Of a stretch of DNA of 5,901 nucleotides, positions 1 to 5,901 are shown one piece after another. The notes beneath the pieces are model-generated. The model was not told the DNA's origin and searched no databases. It was given only the letters and a program-made list of their open reading frames with translations. Numbering within the stretch: the first letter of the stretch is position 1; each line of letters starts with the position of its first letter. Position numbers and translations under genes: made by a program. This DNA is from Desulfobacterales bacterium (GTDB lineage: Bacteria; Desulfobacterota; Desulfobacteria; Desulfobacterales; C00003060), in assembly GCA_030616425.1 (NCBI GenBank), contig JAUWXJ010000143.1:1-5901 (forward strand). Reading direction: 5' to 3'.

Positions 1-2769
1 CGGGAAATCCTTCCTCATGAACCGATTCTGCAGTTGTCGCAGATAATGGTCTCTTCAGAAAAGGAGGCCAGCGCAACCCTTGCTGATCTAAGAAAGGGTG
101 AGGACTTCGTCCAGATGGTACAAAGGATCTCAAAGAGCAGGAATCGTGCCAAGGATGGTGACATGGGGCTTGTGCAGCGCGAGCAACTTGAAGATGTATA
201 CGCGATAAGTCCATCTGATGCAGAGGCTATCTTCGCCCTTGAGGTTGGGGAGTTGAGTGATGTCATCAAAGCTAACGGCAGCTATTACATATTTAAGGTC
301 ATGGCAAAGAGGATGGAGCTTCCCTTTGAGCTTATCAACAAGGTTATGGACAAAAGGGCCCTGAGCGGACTGATCAACTACTGCTATCGGATTTTGGGGG
401 CTAAAGCTACGGTTATCCTTTCAGACCGCCTGAAGGACATTGGCTATCGATATGCTACTCAGGCAGGCCTCTCCATATGTGTGGATGACATGGTGATTCC
501 ACACAAGAAATGGGAGATCCTGAAGAGGGCAGAACGACAGGTTGCTGAGATCAGCGGGCAGTATAGCGAGGGCCTGATAACCCGGGGGGAGAAGTACAAT
601 AAGGTTGTTGATATTTGGGCAAAGGCAACTACTGATGTGGCCAATGAGATGATGGGGGAGATGAAGATTGCTCCGGTTGAGGACAAGGAAGGCGAGCCTG
701 TGCTGGACAAAAAGGGCCGGCCGATCAAGGAAGAGAGCTTTAATCCTATCTATATGATGGCTGATTCAGGATCAAGGGGCAGCAAGGACCAGATGCGACA
801 GCTGGCAGGGATGCGTGGCCTGATGGCCAAACCTTCTGGTGAGATCATTGAGACCCCTATTACGGCCAACTTTCGGGAGGGGCTCACTGTGCTTCAGTAT
901 TTTAGCTCAACACACGGTGCTCGGAAAGGCTTGGCCGATACAGCCCTTAAGACGGCAAACTCAGGATACCTGACTCGGCGGCTGGTGGACGTTGCTCAAG
1001 ATTGTGTGATCACTGAAGAGGACTGTGGCACTCTGACTGGTATTGAGGTGGAGCCCCTTTATGAGGGAGGCGAAATAATCAAGGAAATTAGTGAACGCGT
1101 CCTCGGGCGTGTGGCATTAGAGGATATTCGAGATCCTTATACGGATGAGGTGCTGATCCATGCCGACGAGGAGATCGACGAGGAGGAGGTTATCAAGATC
1201 GACCAGGCGGGTATCACCAAGATCAAAATCCGCTCAGTATTGACATGTGAATTGACAGACGGAGCATGTTGCAAGTGTTATGGCCGCGATTTGGCTTATG
1301 GTCAGCCCGTGGAGGTTGGCACGCCAATCGGAATCTTGGCAGCGCAGTCTATCGGCGAACCCGGCACACAGCTCACTATGCGGACGTTCCATATTGGCGG
1401 GACAGCCCGTCGTGCAGCAGAGCAGGCCGATTTCAGGGCTGCAAATGCTGGTCGGGTCAAATACATCGGGATAAATACGGTTGAAAATGTAGACGGAGAA
1501 TTTGTTGTTATGAGCCGCAAGGGGGGAGAGTTTGCCATTGTGGGTGCTAAGGGCCGAGAGCGGGAGCGATATCAGGTAATTTACGGTGCCCATTTCGTGG
1601 TAAAAGACGGCCGAAAAGTCAAGCCTGGTGACTTGCTCGTCACGTGGGACCCTTACACCACTCCGATTCTCACCGAGACAGATGGTGTTATAAAGTATGG
1701 AGATGTCTTGCCAGGGAGGACGATGCAGGAGAAGGTTGACCCCGTAACAGGCAAGGTGAGTCAAGTAATCGTCCAATACAAGGACGCAGATGTTCGCCCG
1801 AGAATCTCCATAAAAGATAAGGCGGGTAAGACCGCCAAACTTCCCTCTGTGGGCGTTGCCCGTTATTTTCTCCCAGTGGGGGCTATTCTGATGGTATCTG
1901 AAGGGGATACAGTCAATGCCGGGGATGTTATTGCCAAACTTCCCCGGGAGACCACCAAGACCAAGGATATTACAGGTGGCCTTCCGCGTGTAGCCGAACT
2001 ATTTGAGTGTCGGAAACCAAAAGAAGCTGCGATTCTAAGTGAGATTGATGGGTACGTGAGTATGTCCAAGGGAGCCAAGGGAAGGCAGAAGATCACCATA
2101 ACGCCCCCTGATGTTGGCGAAAAGAAAGAATACCTGATTCCGAGAGGAAAACATATTAGCGTGCTAGAAGGGGATTACCTTAAGGCGGGCGACCCCCTGA
2201 TGGGGGGGGCGGCCAACCCACATGACATTTTGAATATAAAAGGTGAGCAGGACCTATCCCGATATCTGGTAGACGAAGTCCAAGAGGTTTACCGTCTACA
2301 GGGTGTGCGGATCAATGATAAGCATATTGAGGTAATCGTGCGCCAGATGTTGAAGCGGGTAACGATAGTTGACCCGGGGGATACACGCTTTATTTTTGAA
2401 GAACATGTGGAAAAGATACGTTTTGAAGAGATCAACCGGGAGATGGCAGCCAAGGGTGGCAAGCCTGCGGTTGCCAAACCTCTTCTTTTGGGAATTACCA
2501 AGGCATCGCTTAGCACTGAGAGCTTTATCTCCGCAGCATCATTTCAAGAAACTACGAAAGTTCTGACGGAAGCGAGCATTGCGGGCAAGGTCGATCACTT
2601 AAAAGGCCTCAAAGAGAATGTTATCATGGGGCGTATAATACCCGCCGGCACAGGGATAACCCAATACAGAGGGACCGGTGTTGAGTTGGAACCTGAGATG
2701 GTTGAAGAAGAATTGGAGGTCGTGGACGGGTCAGGAGGGGATCAGACGGGTGAAGTGGCCCAGGCCTGA
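1..2769 (+). CDS. rpoC: DNA-directed RNA polymerase subunit beta' (5'-partial, with an inserted parvulin-like domain)
   Basis: This is the largest catalytic subunit of RNA polymerase. Frame 1 is open from the first base to TGA 2767-2769, so the true start and the N-terminal half lie outside the window, including the first zinc site and the NADFDGD active-site loop. From codon 105 (nt 313) it follows E. coli beta' from about residue 630 onward. The funnel segment contains VDDMVIP near nt 481, and the bridge helix runs over about nt 871-984 (STHGARKGLADTALKTANSG). The second zinc site has Cys codons at 1024, 1246, 1267 and 1276, with an extra Cys at 1270. The trigger loop carries QLTMRTFHIGG, with the Met and His equivalent to E. 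coli M932 and H936 at 1378 and 1390, and resumes with DITGGLPRV at 1966. About 185 residues between the two halves match an SI3-type insert. The C-terminal clamp is typical, followed by a short acidic tail. Codons 8-104 are foreign to the family. Confidence 0.97.
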   Translation, partial: REILPHEPILQLSQIMVSSEKEASATLADLRKGEDFVQMVQRISKSRNRAKDGDMGLVQREQLEDVYAISPSDAEAIFALEVGELSDVIKANGSYYIFKVMAKRMELPFELINKVMDKRALSGLINYCYRILGAKATVILSDRLKDIGYRYATQAGLSICVDDMVIPHKKWEILKRAERQVAEISGQYSEGLITRGEKYNKVVDIWAKATTDVANEMMGEMKIAPVEDKEGEPVLDKKGRPIKEESFNPIYMMADSGSRGSKDQMRQLAGMRGLMAKPSGEIIETPITANFREGLTVLQYFSSTHGARKGLADTALKTANSGYLTRRLVDVAQDCVITEEDCGTLTGIEVEPLYEGGEIIKEISERVLGRVALEDIRDPYTDEVLIHADEEIDEEEVIKIDQAGITKIKIRSVLTCELTDGACCKCYGRDLAYGQPVEVGTPIGILAAQSIGEPGTQLTMRTFHIGGTARRAAEQADFRAANAGRVKYIGINTVENVDGEFVVMSRKGGEFAIVGAKGRERERYQVIYGAHFVVKDGRKVKPGDLLVTWDPYTTPILTETDGVIKYGDVLPGRTMQEKVDPVTGKVSQVIVQYKDADVRPRISIKDKAGKTAKLPSVGVARYFLPVGAILMVSEGDTVNAGDVIAKLPRETTKTKDITGGLPRVAELFECRKPKEAAILSEIDGYVSMSKGAKGRQKITITPPDVGEKKEYLIPRGKHISVLEGDYLKAGDPLMGGAANPHDILNIKGEQDLSRYLVDEVQEVYRLQGVRINDKHIEVIVRQMLKRVTIVDPGDTRFIFEEHVEKIRFEEINREMAAKGGKPAVAKPLLLGITKASLSTESFISAASFQETTKVLTEASIAGKVDHLKGLKENVIMGRIIPAGTGITQYRGTGVELEPEMVEEELEVVDGSGGDQTGEVAQA
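22..312 (+). other. Parvulin/PpiC-like domain embedded in RpoC, probably catalytically inactive
   Basis: Codons 8-104 of the RpoC frame read as one parvulin rotamase fold. In order: a first strand LQLSQIMVSSEKEA, a helix and loop LADLRKGEDF, a KDGDMGLV segment matching the parvulin GGDLG turn, the helix AEAIFALEVGELSD, and the last strand SYYIFKVMAKR. Standalone parvulins catalyse peptidyl-prolyl isomerisation. Compared with E. coli PpiC, the first-strand His is Gln (codon 14), the catalytic Cys/Asp position is Ser (codon 46) and the last-strand His is Tyr (codon 96), so I infer a binding or structural role. Codons 1-7 (REILPHE) resemble the RpoC text before this site, and MELPFELINKVM after it is plain RpoC. 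Base composition looks like the flanks by eye. The alternative is a parvulin gene joined to rpoC by rearrangement or misassembly. Confidence 0.75.
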
Positions 2770-2787
2770 GAAAATGGGGGAAAATGA

Positions 2788-2816
2788 TTGACAGGAAAAG
2801 GTGTAGGTGTTAGCAA
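2788..2816 (+). promoter_or_regulatory. Weak sigma-70 promoter candidate for rpsL-rpsG-fusA
   Basis: A perfect TTGACA (2788-2793) is followed after 17 nt by TAGCAA (2811-2816), which matches only three of six -10 positions and lacks the final T. It lies 19 nt after the rpoC stop in a spacer long enough for a separate str promoter. The genes may equally be read through from rpoC. This is a guess from spacing and one good hexamer. Confidence 0.22.
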
Positions 2817-2884
2817 AGATAGCTTTTTTGCACACATTCCAGAAGTGACATGCTGCGAATGCAGGAATCGGTCAATATTTAAAC

Positions 2885-2913
2885 TCCCTGTCCCGATAAA
2901 ATCGGGACAGGGA
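2885..2913. repeat. Perfect 13-bp palindrome with a 3-nt loop in the rpoC-rpsL spacer
   Basis: TCCCTGTCCCGAT (2885-2897) is the exact reverse complement of ATCGGGACAGGGA (2901-2913), with loop AAA. The RNA would form a very stable hairpin 39 nt before the rpsL start. No T-run follows on the + strand (ATGCGCTTGC comes next), so it is not a standard intrinsic terminator. It could be a dispersed palindromic repeat, an mRNA-end stabiliser or processing site, or part of an attenuator. The rest of the 2770-2952 spacer shows no gene. Confidence 0.85.
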
Positions 2914-2941
2914 ATGCGCTTGCTTTTGCGGTTCAATATAT

Positions 2942-2946
2942 GAGGT
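2942..2946 (+). promoter_or_regulatory. Ribosome binding site of rpsL
   Basis: GAGGT lies six nt before ATG 2953, a normal Shine-Dalgarno match and spacing. It supports that start, which also gives the conserved S12 N-terminus MPTINQLIRKGR. Confidence 0.8.
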
Positions 2947-2952
2947 AGTGTT

Positions 2953-3324
2953 ATGCCGACGATCAATCAGTTAATAAGAAAAGGGAGACAGCGCGTGAGA
3001 AAAAAATCTAACACGCCGGCCCTTAAACAATGTCCCCAAAAGCGGGGTGTGTGTACGCGAGTATATACGACTACACCTAAGAAACCGAATTCAGCCCTGA
3101 GAAAGGTTGCCAGGGTTCGTTTGACCAACGGTATTGAGGTGACTACCTATATTCCTGGCATGGGGCACAACCTTCAGGAGCATTCGGTTGTACTCGTTCG
3201 AGGGGGACGGGTCAAAGATCTGCCTGGGGTCCGGTATCACATAGTTCGAGGCACGCTTGATACTGTGGGTGTTCAGGACCGAAGACAGGGCCGATCAAGA
3301 TATGGCGCCAAAAGGCCAAAGTGA
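2953..3324 (+). CDS. rpsL: 30S ribosomal protein S12
   Basis: S12 sits at the 30S decoding centre, contacts the codon-anticodon helix and influences accuracy. The 123-residue product is full length for the family, starts MPTINQLIRKGR and ends in the usual basic tail (RYGAKRPK). The loop TTPKKPNSALRK keeps Lys43, and VKDLPGVRYH keeps Lys88, the two positions most often changed in streptomycin-resistant mutants, so the sensitive form is present. Asp89, the residue methylthiolated by RimO in many bacteria, is also kept. The gene is first of the rpsL-rpsG-fusA set and lies 183 nt after rpoC, with its own good ribosome binding site. Nothing in the protein is unusual. Confidence 0.99.
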   Translation: MPTINQLIRKGRQRVRKKSNTPALKQCPQKRGVCTRVYTTTPKKPNSALRKVARVRLTNGIEVTTYIPGMGHNLQEHSVVLVRGGRVKDLPGVRYHIVRGTLDTVGVQDRRQGRSRYGAKRPK

Positions 3325-3327
3325 ATT

Positions 3328-3348
3328 GGAAATCGGAAATCGGAAATC
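3328..3348 (+). repeat. Three perfect copies of a 7-nt repeat (GGAAATC) after rpsL
   Basis: GGAAATC occurs at 3328-3334, 3335-3341 and 3342-3348, starting three nt after the rpsL stop TGA 3322-3324. The last base of the array is also the first base of the stem at 3348-3394. The repeat is outside any reading frame, so codon bias cannot explain it. Confidence 0.9.
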
Positions 3349-3394
3349 GCGGCTCGTTTCTGTTACCGTAATACGTAAGACGTAACGAGCTGCG
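3348..3394 (+). promoter_or_regulatory. Stem-loop in the rpsL-rpsG spacer, candidate S7 feedback site
   Basis: CGCGGCTCGTT (3348-3358) pairs with AACGAGCTGCG (3384-3394): 11 pairs, one of them G-U, closing a 25-nt loop. The spacer is 102 nt. In E. coli the S12-S7 intercistronic region of similar length is where S7 binds its own mRNA to repress translation. The position and stem strength fit such a role, but I see no clear resemblance to the 16S rRNA S7 site, so the function is inferred. Confidence 0.45.
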
Positions 3395-3410
3395 CATAAC
3401 GACTAACGAC
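3362..3410 (+). repeat. Degenerate in-phase 7-nt repeat array before rpsG
   Basis: Read in steps of seven from 3362, the units are GTTACCG / TAATACG / TAAGACG / TAACGAG / CTGCGCA / TAACGAC / TAACGAC. Four share the start TAA plus a close ending, and the last two are identical. It has the same unit length as the GGAAATC array upstream but a different sequence, and the two are out of phase by one base. Part of it lies inside the loop and 3' arm of the 3348-3394 stem. Confidence 0.6.
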
Positions 3411-3415
3411 ACTCC

Positions 3416-3420
3416 GGGAG
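3416..3420 (+). promoter_or_regulatory. Ribosome binding site of rpsG
   Basis: GGGAG ends six nt before ATG 3427, which supports that start. It lies outside the 3348-3394 stem, so any control by that stem would not be by direct pairing with this site. Confidence 0.75.
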
Positions 3421-3426
3421 TTTTGT

Positions 3427-3897
3427 ATGCCGAGAAAAAGAGAGGTCCCCAAACGGCCTGTTATGCCTGATCCTAAGTATAAGAGTAAGCTGGTGTCGAA
3501 GTTTATCAACTGCCTTATGAAGGGTGGCAAGAAGAGCATGGCAGAATCGATATTGTACGATGCCTTTGGGATTATCGAAAGGAGAACCAAAGAGCCACCT
3601 CTGAAGATCTTTGAAAGGGCTATGGAAAATTCCAGGCCGCGCATTGAGGTCAAGTCGCGCCGGGTAGGTGGGTCCACTTATCAGGTGCCGATAGAGGTTA
3701 GGGCGACCCGCCAGAGTGCGCTGGGAATTAGGTGGCTGGTTTCCTTCGCACGAAAGCGTTCAGAAAAAAGTATGTCGGAAAAGCTCGCTGCTGAGTTGAT
3801 AGAGGCCGCCAGTCAGCGGGGTGCCACCATCAAGAAAAAGGAAGACACACACAGAATGGCTGAGGCCAACAAGGCCTTTGCTCACTACAGATGGTAA
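3427..3897 (+). CDS. rpsG: 30S ribosomal protein S7
   Basis: S7 starts assembly of the 30S head by binding the 3' domain of 16S rRNA and lines the E site near the mRNA exit channel. The 156-residue product has the usual bacterial length, starts MPRKREVPKRPVMPDPKY and ends AHYRW just before TAA 3895-3897. The beta-hairpin region PRIEVKSRRVGGSTYQVP spans about residues 71-88 and the helical core RQSALGIRWLV about 95-105. Lysine and arginine are dense along the N-terminus and in GATIKKKEDTHRMAEANK. The gene lies between rpsL and fusA, as in most bacterial str operons. S7 is the translational repressor of this operon in E. coli, and the stem in the spacer upstream is a candidate target here. Confidence 0.99.
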   Translation: MPRKREVPKRPVMPDPKYKSKLVSKFINCLMKGGKKSMAESILYDAFGIIERRTKEPPLKIFERAMENSRPRIEVKSRRVGGSTYQVPIEVRATRQSALGIRWLVSFARKRSEKSMSEKLAAELIEAASQRGATIKKKEDTHRMAEANKAFAHYRW

Positions 3898-3988
3898 TTG
3901 GGTCTATTGGGTTTGTTGTGTTTATTGAGTTCATTGGTTTCATAGGCTTTTTAACACAACAAATACAATAAACCCAACAAACACGACA
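3897..3988. repeat. Two opposed arrays of degenerate 9-nt repeats filling the rpsG-fusA spacer
   Basis: From 3897 the sequence steps by nine: ATTGGGTCT / ATTGGGTTT / GTTGTGTTT / ATTGAGTTC / ATTGGTTTC / ATAGGCTTT, ending at 3950. After TT, a second array steps by nine from 3953: AACACAACA / AATACAATA / AACCCAACA / AACACGACA, ending at 3988, three nt before the fusA ATG. The second array is roughly the reverse complement of the first, so the arms can pair in more than one register. One register is 3912-3922 with 3953-3963 (11 perfect pairs). Another is 3911-3927 with 3966-3982 (16 of 17). The first base belongs to the rpsG stop codon. Confidence 0.75.
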
Positions 3989-3991
3989 AAC

Positions 3992-5901
3992 ATGCCAAGG
4001 TTGATTCCAATACATAAAGCCAGAAACATTGGTGTCGCTGCCCATATTGATGCTGGGAAGACCACAACCACAGAAAGGATACTCTATTATACGGGAGTAT
4101 CCCACAAAATGGGCGAGGTGGATCAGGGATCTACTGTGATGGACTGGATGGAACAGGAGCAAGAGCGAGGGATCACCATTACCTCGGCTGCTACAACCTG
4201 TTTCTGGAAGGGTCATCGCATCAACATTATTGACACGCCTGGACATGTAGATTTCACGATCGAAGTGGAAAGGTGCCTCCGTGTGCTAGATGGCATGGTT
4301 GCAGTCTTCTGTGCAGTTGGAGGGGTGGAACCGCAATCGGAAACAGTATGGCGCCAAGCCGATCGGTATAGGGTTCCACGGATTGCCTTCATCAACAAGA
4401 TGGACAGGGTGGGAGCCGATATTGACCGCTGTGCGGAGATGATGCGGACTGTGTTGATGGCTGAACCGATTGTCCTCCAGATGCCCATAGGGAGCGAGGG
4501 GGATTTTGTGGGCGTCGTTGATTTGATTTCGATGAAAGCTATTCTTTATGATAACGCGGACTTGGGGGTCGATTTCAAAGAGGCAGACATTCCGCCGTCG
4601 CTTCAAAAGAAGGCCGAAAGGCGTCGTATCGAACTCGTGGAGTCAATAGCGGATGTTGATGACTCGATCATGGAGCTCTACATTGATGGGGAGCCGATCT
4701 CGTCTGATCAACTGATAGGAGCCATCCAGAAGGCAACCCATTCCCTGGAGCGGATACCGGTCTTGTGCGGAGCTGCTTTCAAAAATAAGGGGGTCCAGCC
4801 ATTGTTGGATGCGGTAATTAGATACCTACCATCTCCTGCAGATATTCCGCATGTATCCGGCGTGGACCTGAAAGGCGAAAAGGAGTTGCGACCGGCAGAT
4901 GATTCTGCGCCACTTTCGGCCTTGGCTTTTAAGTTGATGACCGATCCGTACGTGGGACATTTAACTTTTTTGCGTATATATTCGGGGCAGTTAAAATCTG
5001 GAGATATATTATTTAATGCAACTAAAGGAACGCGGGAAAAGATCGGAAGACTCGTGAGAATGCATGCTGATGAGCGGGAGGAAATCAAAGCCGTCTATGC
5101 GGGAGATATTGTTGCAGCAATAGGTCTTAGGAATGTGACCACGGGTGACACGCTCTGTGAGCCAAGCAGGCCGATCCTCCTGGAATCGATGGCGATCCCG
5201 ACACCTGTCATCTCAGTAGCCATTGAGCCGAAGACAAAGAATGACCAAGAGAGGCTGGGCACAGGCCTGAGCAAGATTGCCATGGAAGATCCGTCTTTTA
5301 AGGTTTCGTTTGATGAGGAGACTGGCCAAACCTTGATTTCAGGGATGGGGGAACTTCATCTGGAGATCATTATGGATCGTCTGCTAAGGGAGTTCAGGGT
5401 GGACGCAGTCGTTGGTAAACCCCGGGTGGCTTACCGAGAGACCATCTCCAGCACATCGGAGGGGGAAGGCAGGTTTGTACGCCAGTCAGGTGGCCGGGGC
5501 CAGTACGGTCATGTTAAGCTTCGGGTGGAGCCTGGGGACCGTGGCGAAGGTATTGTATTTGAGAATAAAATTGCGGGTGGAGTAATCCCCAAGGAGTATA
5601 TAACCTCGGTTGAGAAGGGAGTTAGGGAGGCGGCTGCCAATGGGGTGCTCGCAGGATATTCCATGGTGGGCGTGAAGGTTACGATATTTGACGGATCGTA
5701 TCATGAGGTTGACTCTTCGGAAAGGGCCTTTCATATCGCAGGGTCCATTGGGTTTAAATCAGCAGCTGAAAAGGCGAGGCCCTTATTTCTGGAACCCTTC
5801 ATGGCATTGGACGTAGTGGCTCCGGAAAGTTTTGTTGGAGATGTGATTGCTGACTTGAATGGCCGACGTGCCAAAATTCGGGGGATACACAGCCAGAACG
5901 G
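3992..5901 (+). CDS. fusA: Translation elongation factor G (3'-partial)
   Basis: EF-G is the GTPase that moves tRNAs and mRNA after each peptide bond and helps recycle ribosomes. Frame 2 is open from ATG 3992 to the window end: 636 complete codons, about nine tenths of the usual length. G-domain motifs are AHIDAGKT (residues 17-24), RGITIT with Thr62, DTPGH (81-85, His85 the catalytic His), NKMD (135-138) and CGAAF (259-263). Domain IV shows RQSGGRGQYG (497-506) and the tip loop SYHEVDSSE with His571. The window ends in domain V. ATG 3992 is the first possible start after the in-frame TGA at 3926 and gives the expected short lead before RNIG. No Shine-Dalgarno sequence precedes it. Many related bacteria carry a second EF-G. 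Position in the str operon favours the housekeeping fusA, but the paralogue subtype is not settled here. Confidence 0.97.
   Translation, partial: MPRLIPIHKARNIGVAAHIDAGKTTTTERILYYTGVSHKMGEVDQGSTVMDWMEQEQERGITITSAATTCFWKGHRINIIDTPGHVDFTIEVERCLRVLDGMVAVFCAVGGVEPQSETVWRQADRYRVPRIAFINKMDRVGADIDRCAEMMRTVLMAEPIVLQMPIGSEGDFVGVVDLISMKAILYDNADLGVDFKEADIPPSLQKKAERRRIELVESIADVDDSIMELYIDGEPISSDQLIGAIQKATHSLERIPVLCGAAFKNKGVQPLLDAVIRYLPSPADIPHVSGVDLKGEKELRPADDSAPLSALAFKLMTDPYVGHLTFLRIYSGQLKSGDILFNATKGTREKIGRLVRMHADEREEIKAVYAGDIVAAIGLRNVTTGDTLCEPSRPILLESMAIPTPVISVAIEPKTKNDQERLGTGLSKIAMEDPSFKVSFDEETGQTLISGMGELHLEIIMDRLLREFRVDAVVGKPRVAYRETISSTSEGEGRFVRQSGGRGQYGHVKLRVEPGDRGEGIVFENKIAGGVIPKEYITSVEKGVREAAANGVLAGYSMVGVKVTIFDGSYHEVDSSERAFHIAGSIGFKSAAEKARPLFLEPFMALDVVAPESFVGDVIADLNGRRAKIRGIHSQN

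Noticed and set aside
1270..1272. Extra cysteine in the RpoC zinc motif (CCKC) as a sign of altered metal binding
   Set aside because: All four normal ligands are in place with normal spacing, and the extra Cys occupies a variable position, so no change in function is implied.
1234..1776. Open frame of about 180 codons on the - strand inside rpoC
   Set aside because: It is fully antisense to strongly conserved RpoC text (zinc site, trigger loop, SI3), with no recognisable family motif or ribosome binding site, so it is a shadow of the coding strand.
313..2769. ATG 313 as the start of a separate, shortened RpoC gene
   Set aside because: The frame is open on both sides, there is no proper ribosome binding site at the right distance, and a beta' lacking its N-terminal half and NADFDGD would not work alone.
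2812..2831. Intrinsic terminator at the AAAG..CTTT plus T-run after rpoC
   Set aside because: The stem is only four or five A-T-rich pairs, far too weak for a terminator despite six or so Ts.
3411..3424. ACTCC/GGAGT inverted repeat over the rpsG ribosome binding site
   Set aside because: The two halves leave a single-base loop, which cannot form a hairpin. It may only be the chance overlap of GGGAG with its complement.
3830..4246. Open frame of about 138 codons on the - strand across the rpsG-fusA spacer
   Set aside because: It runs antisense through S7, the repeat arrays and the EF-G GTPase motifs, and its low-complexity stretch is just the translation of the 9-nt repeats.

Overview
The window holds a conserved bacterial block in which all four genes are on the + strand: the 3' part of rpoC (RNA polymerase beta'), then rpsL (S12), rpsG (S7) and the first nine tenths of fusA (EF-G). 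This is the rpoBC-str arrangement found in most bacteria. The wording of RpoC, S12, S7 and EF-G and the roughly even GC content suggest a Desulfobacterota (former deltaproteobacterial) lineage. That placement is from memory of the families and is not a computed phylogeny.

Layout: 1-2769 is RpoC, open at the left edge. 2770-2952 is a 183-nt non-coding spacer with a weak promoter candidate and a perfect 13-bp palindrome. 2953-3324 is rpsL. 3325-3426 is a 102-nt spacer with 7-nt tandem repeats and a strong stem. 3427-3897 is rpsG. 3898-3991 is a 94-nt spacer built almost entirely of 9-nt degenerate repeats in two opposite orientations. 3992-5901 is fusA, cut by the right edge. I see no convincing gene on the - strand.

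The genes supply the transcription and translation core: beta' carries the bridge helix, trigger loop and zinc-binding clamp parts of RNA polymerase, S12 and S7 are 30S proteins, and EF-G drives translocation.

The most unusual feature is at the left edge. About 97 residues that read as a parvulin (PpiC-type) domain sit in frame inside RpoC. The first seven codons look like the RpoC text that precedes this point in the family, and canonical RpoC resumes at codon 105. The domain has lost the usual parvulin active-site residues. The site coincides with a loop whose length varies between bacterial beta' subunits, which favours a real lineage-specific insertion over an assembly chimera. The window starts too close to the junction to prove it. 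The second unusual feature is the repeat-built spacers, especially the one ahead of fusA, where no Shine-Dalgarno sequence is visible.
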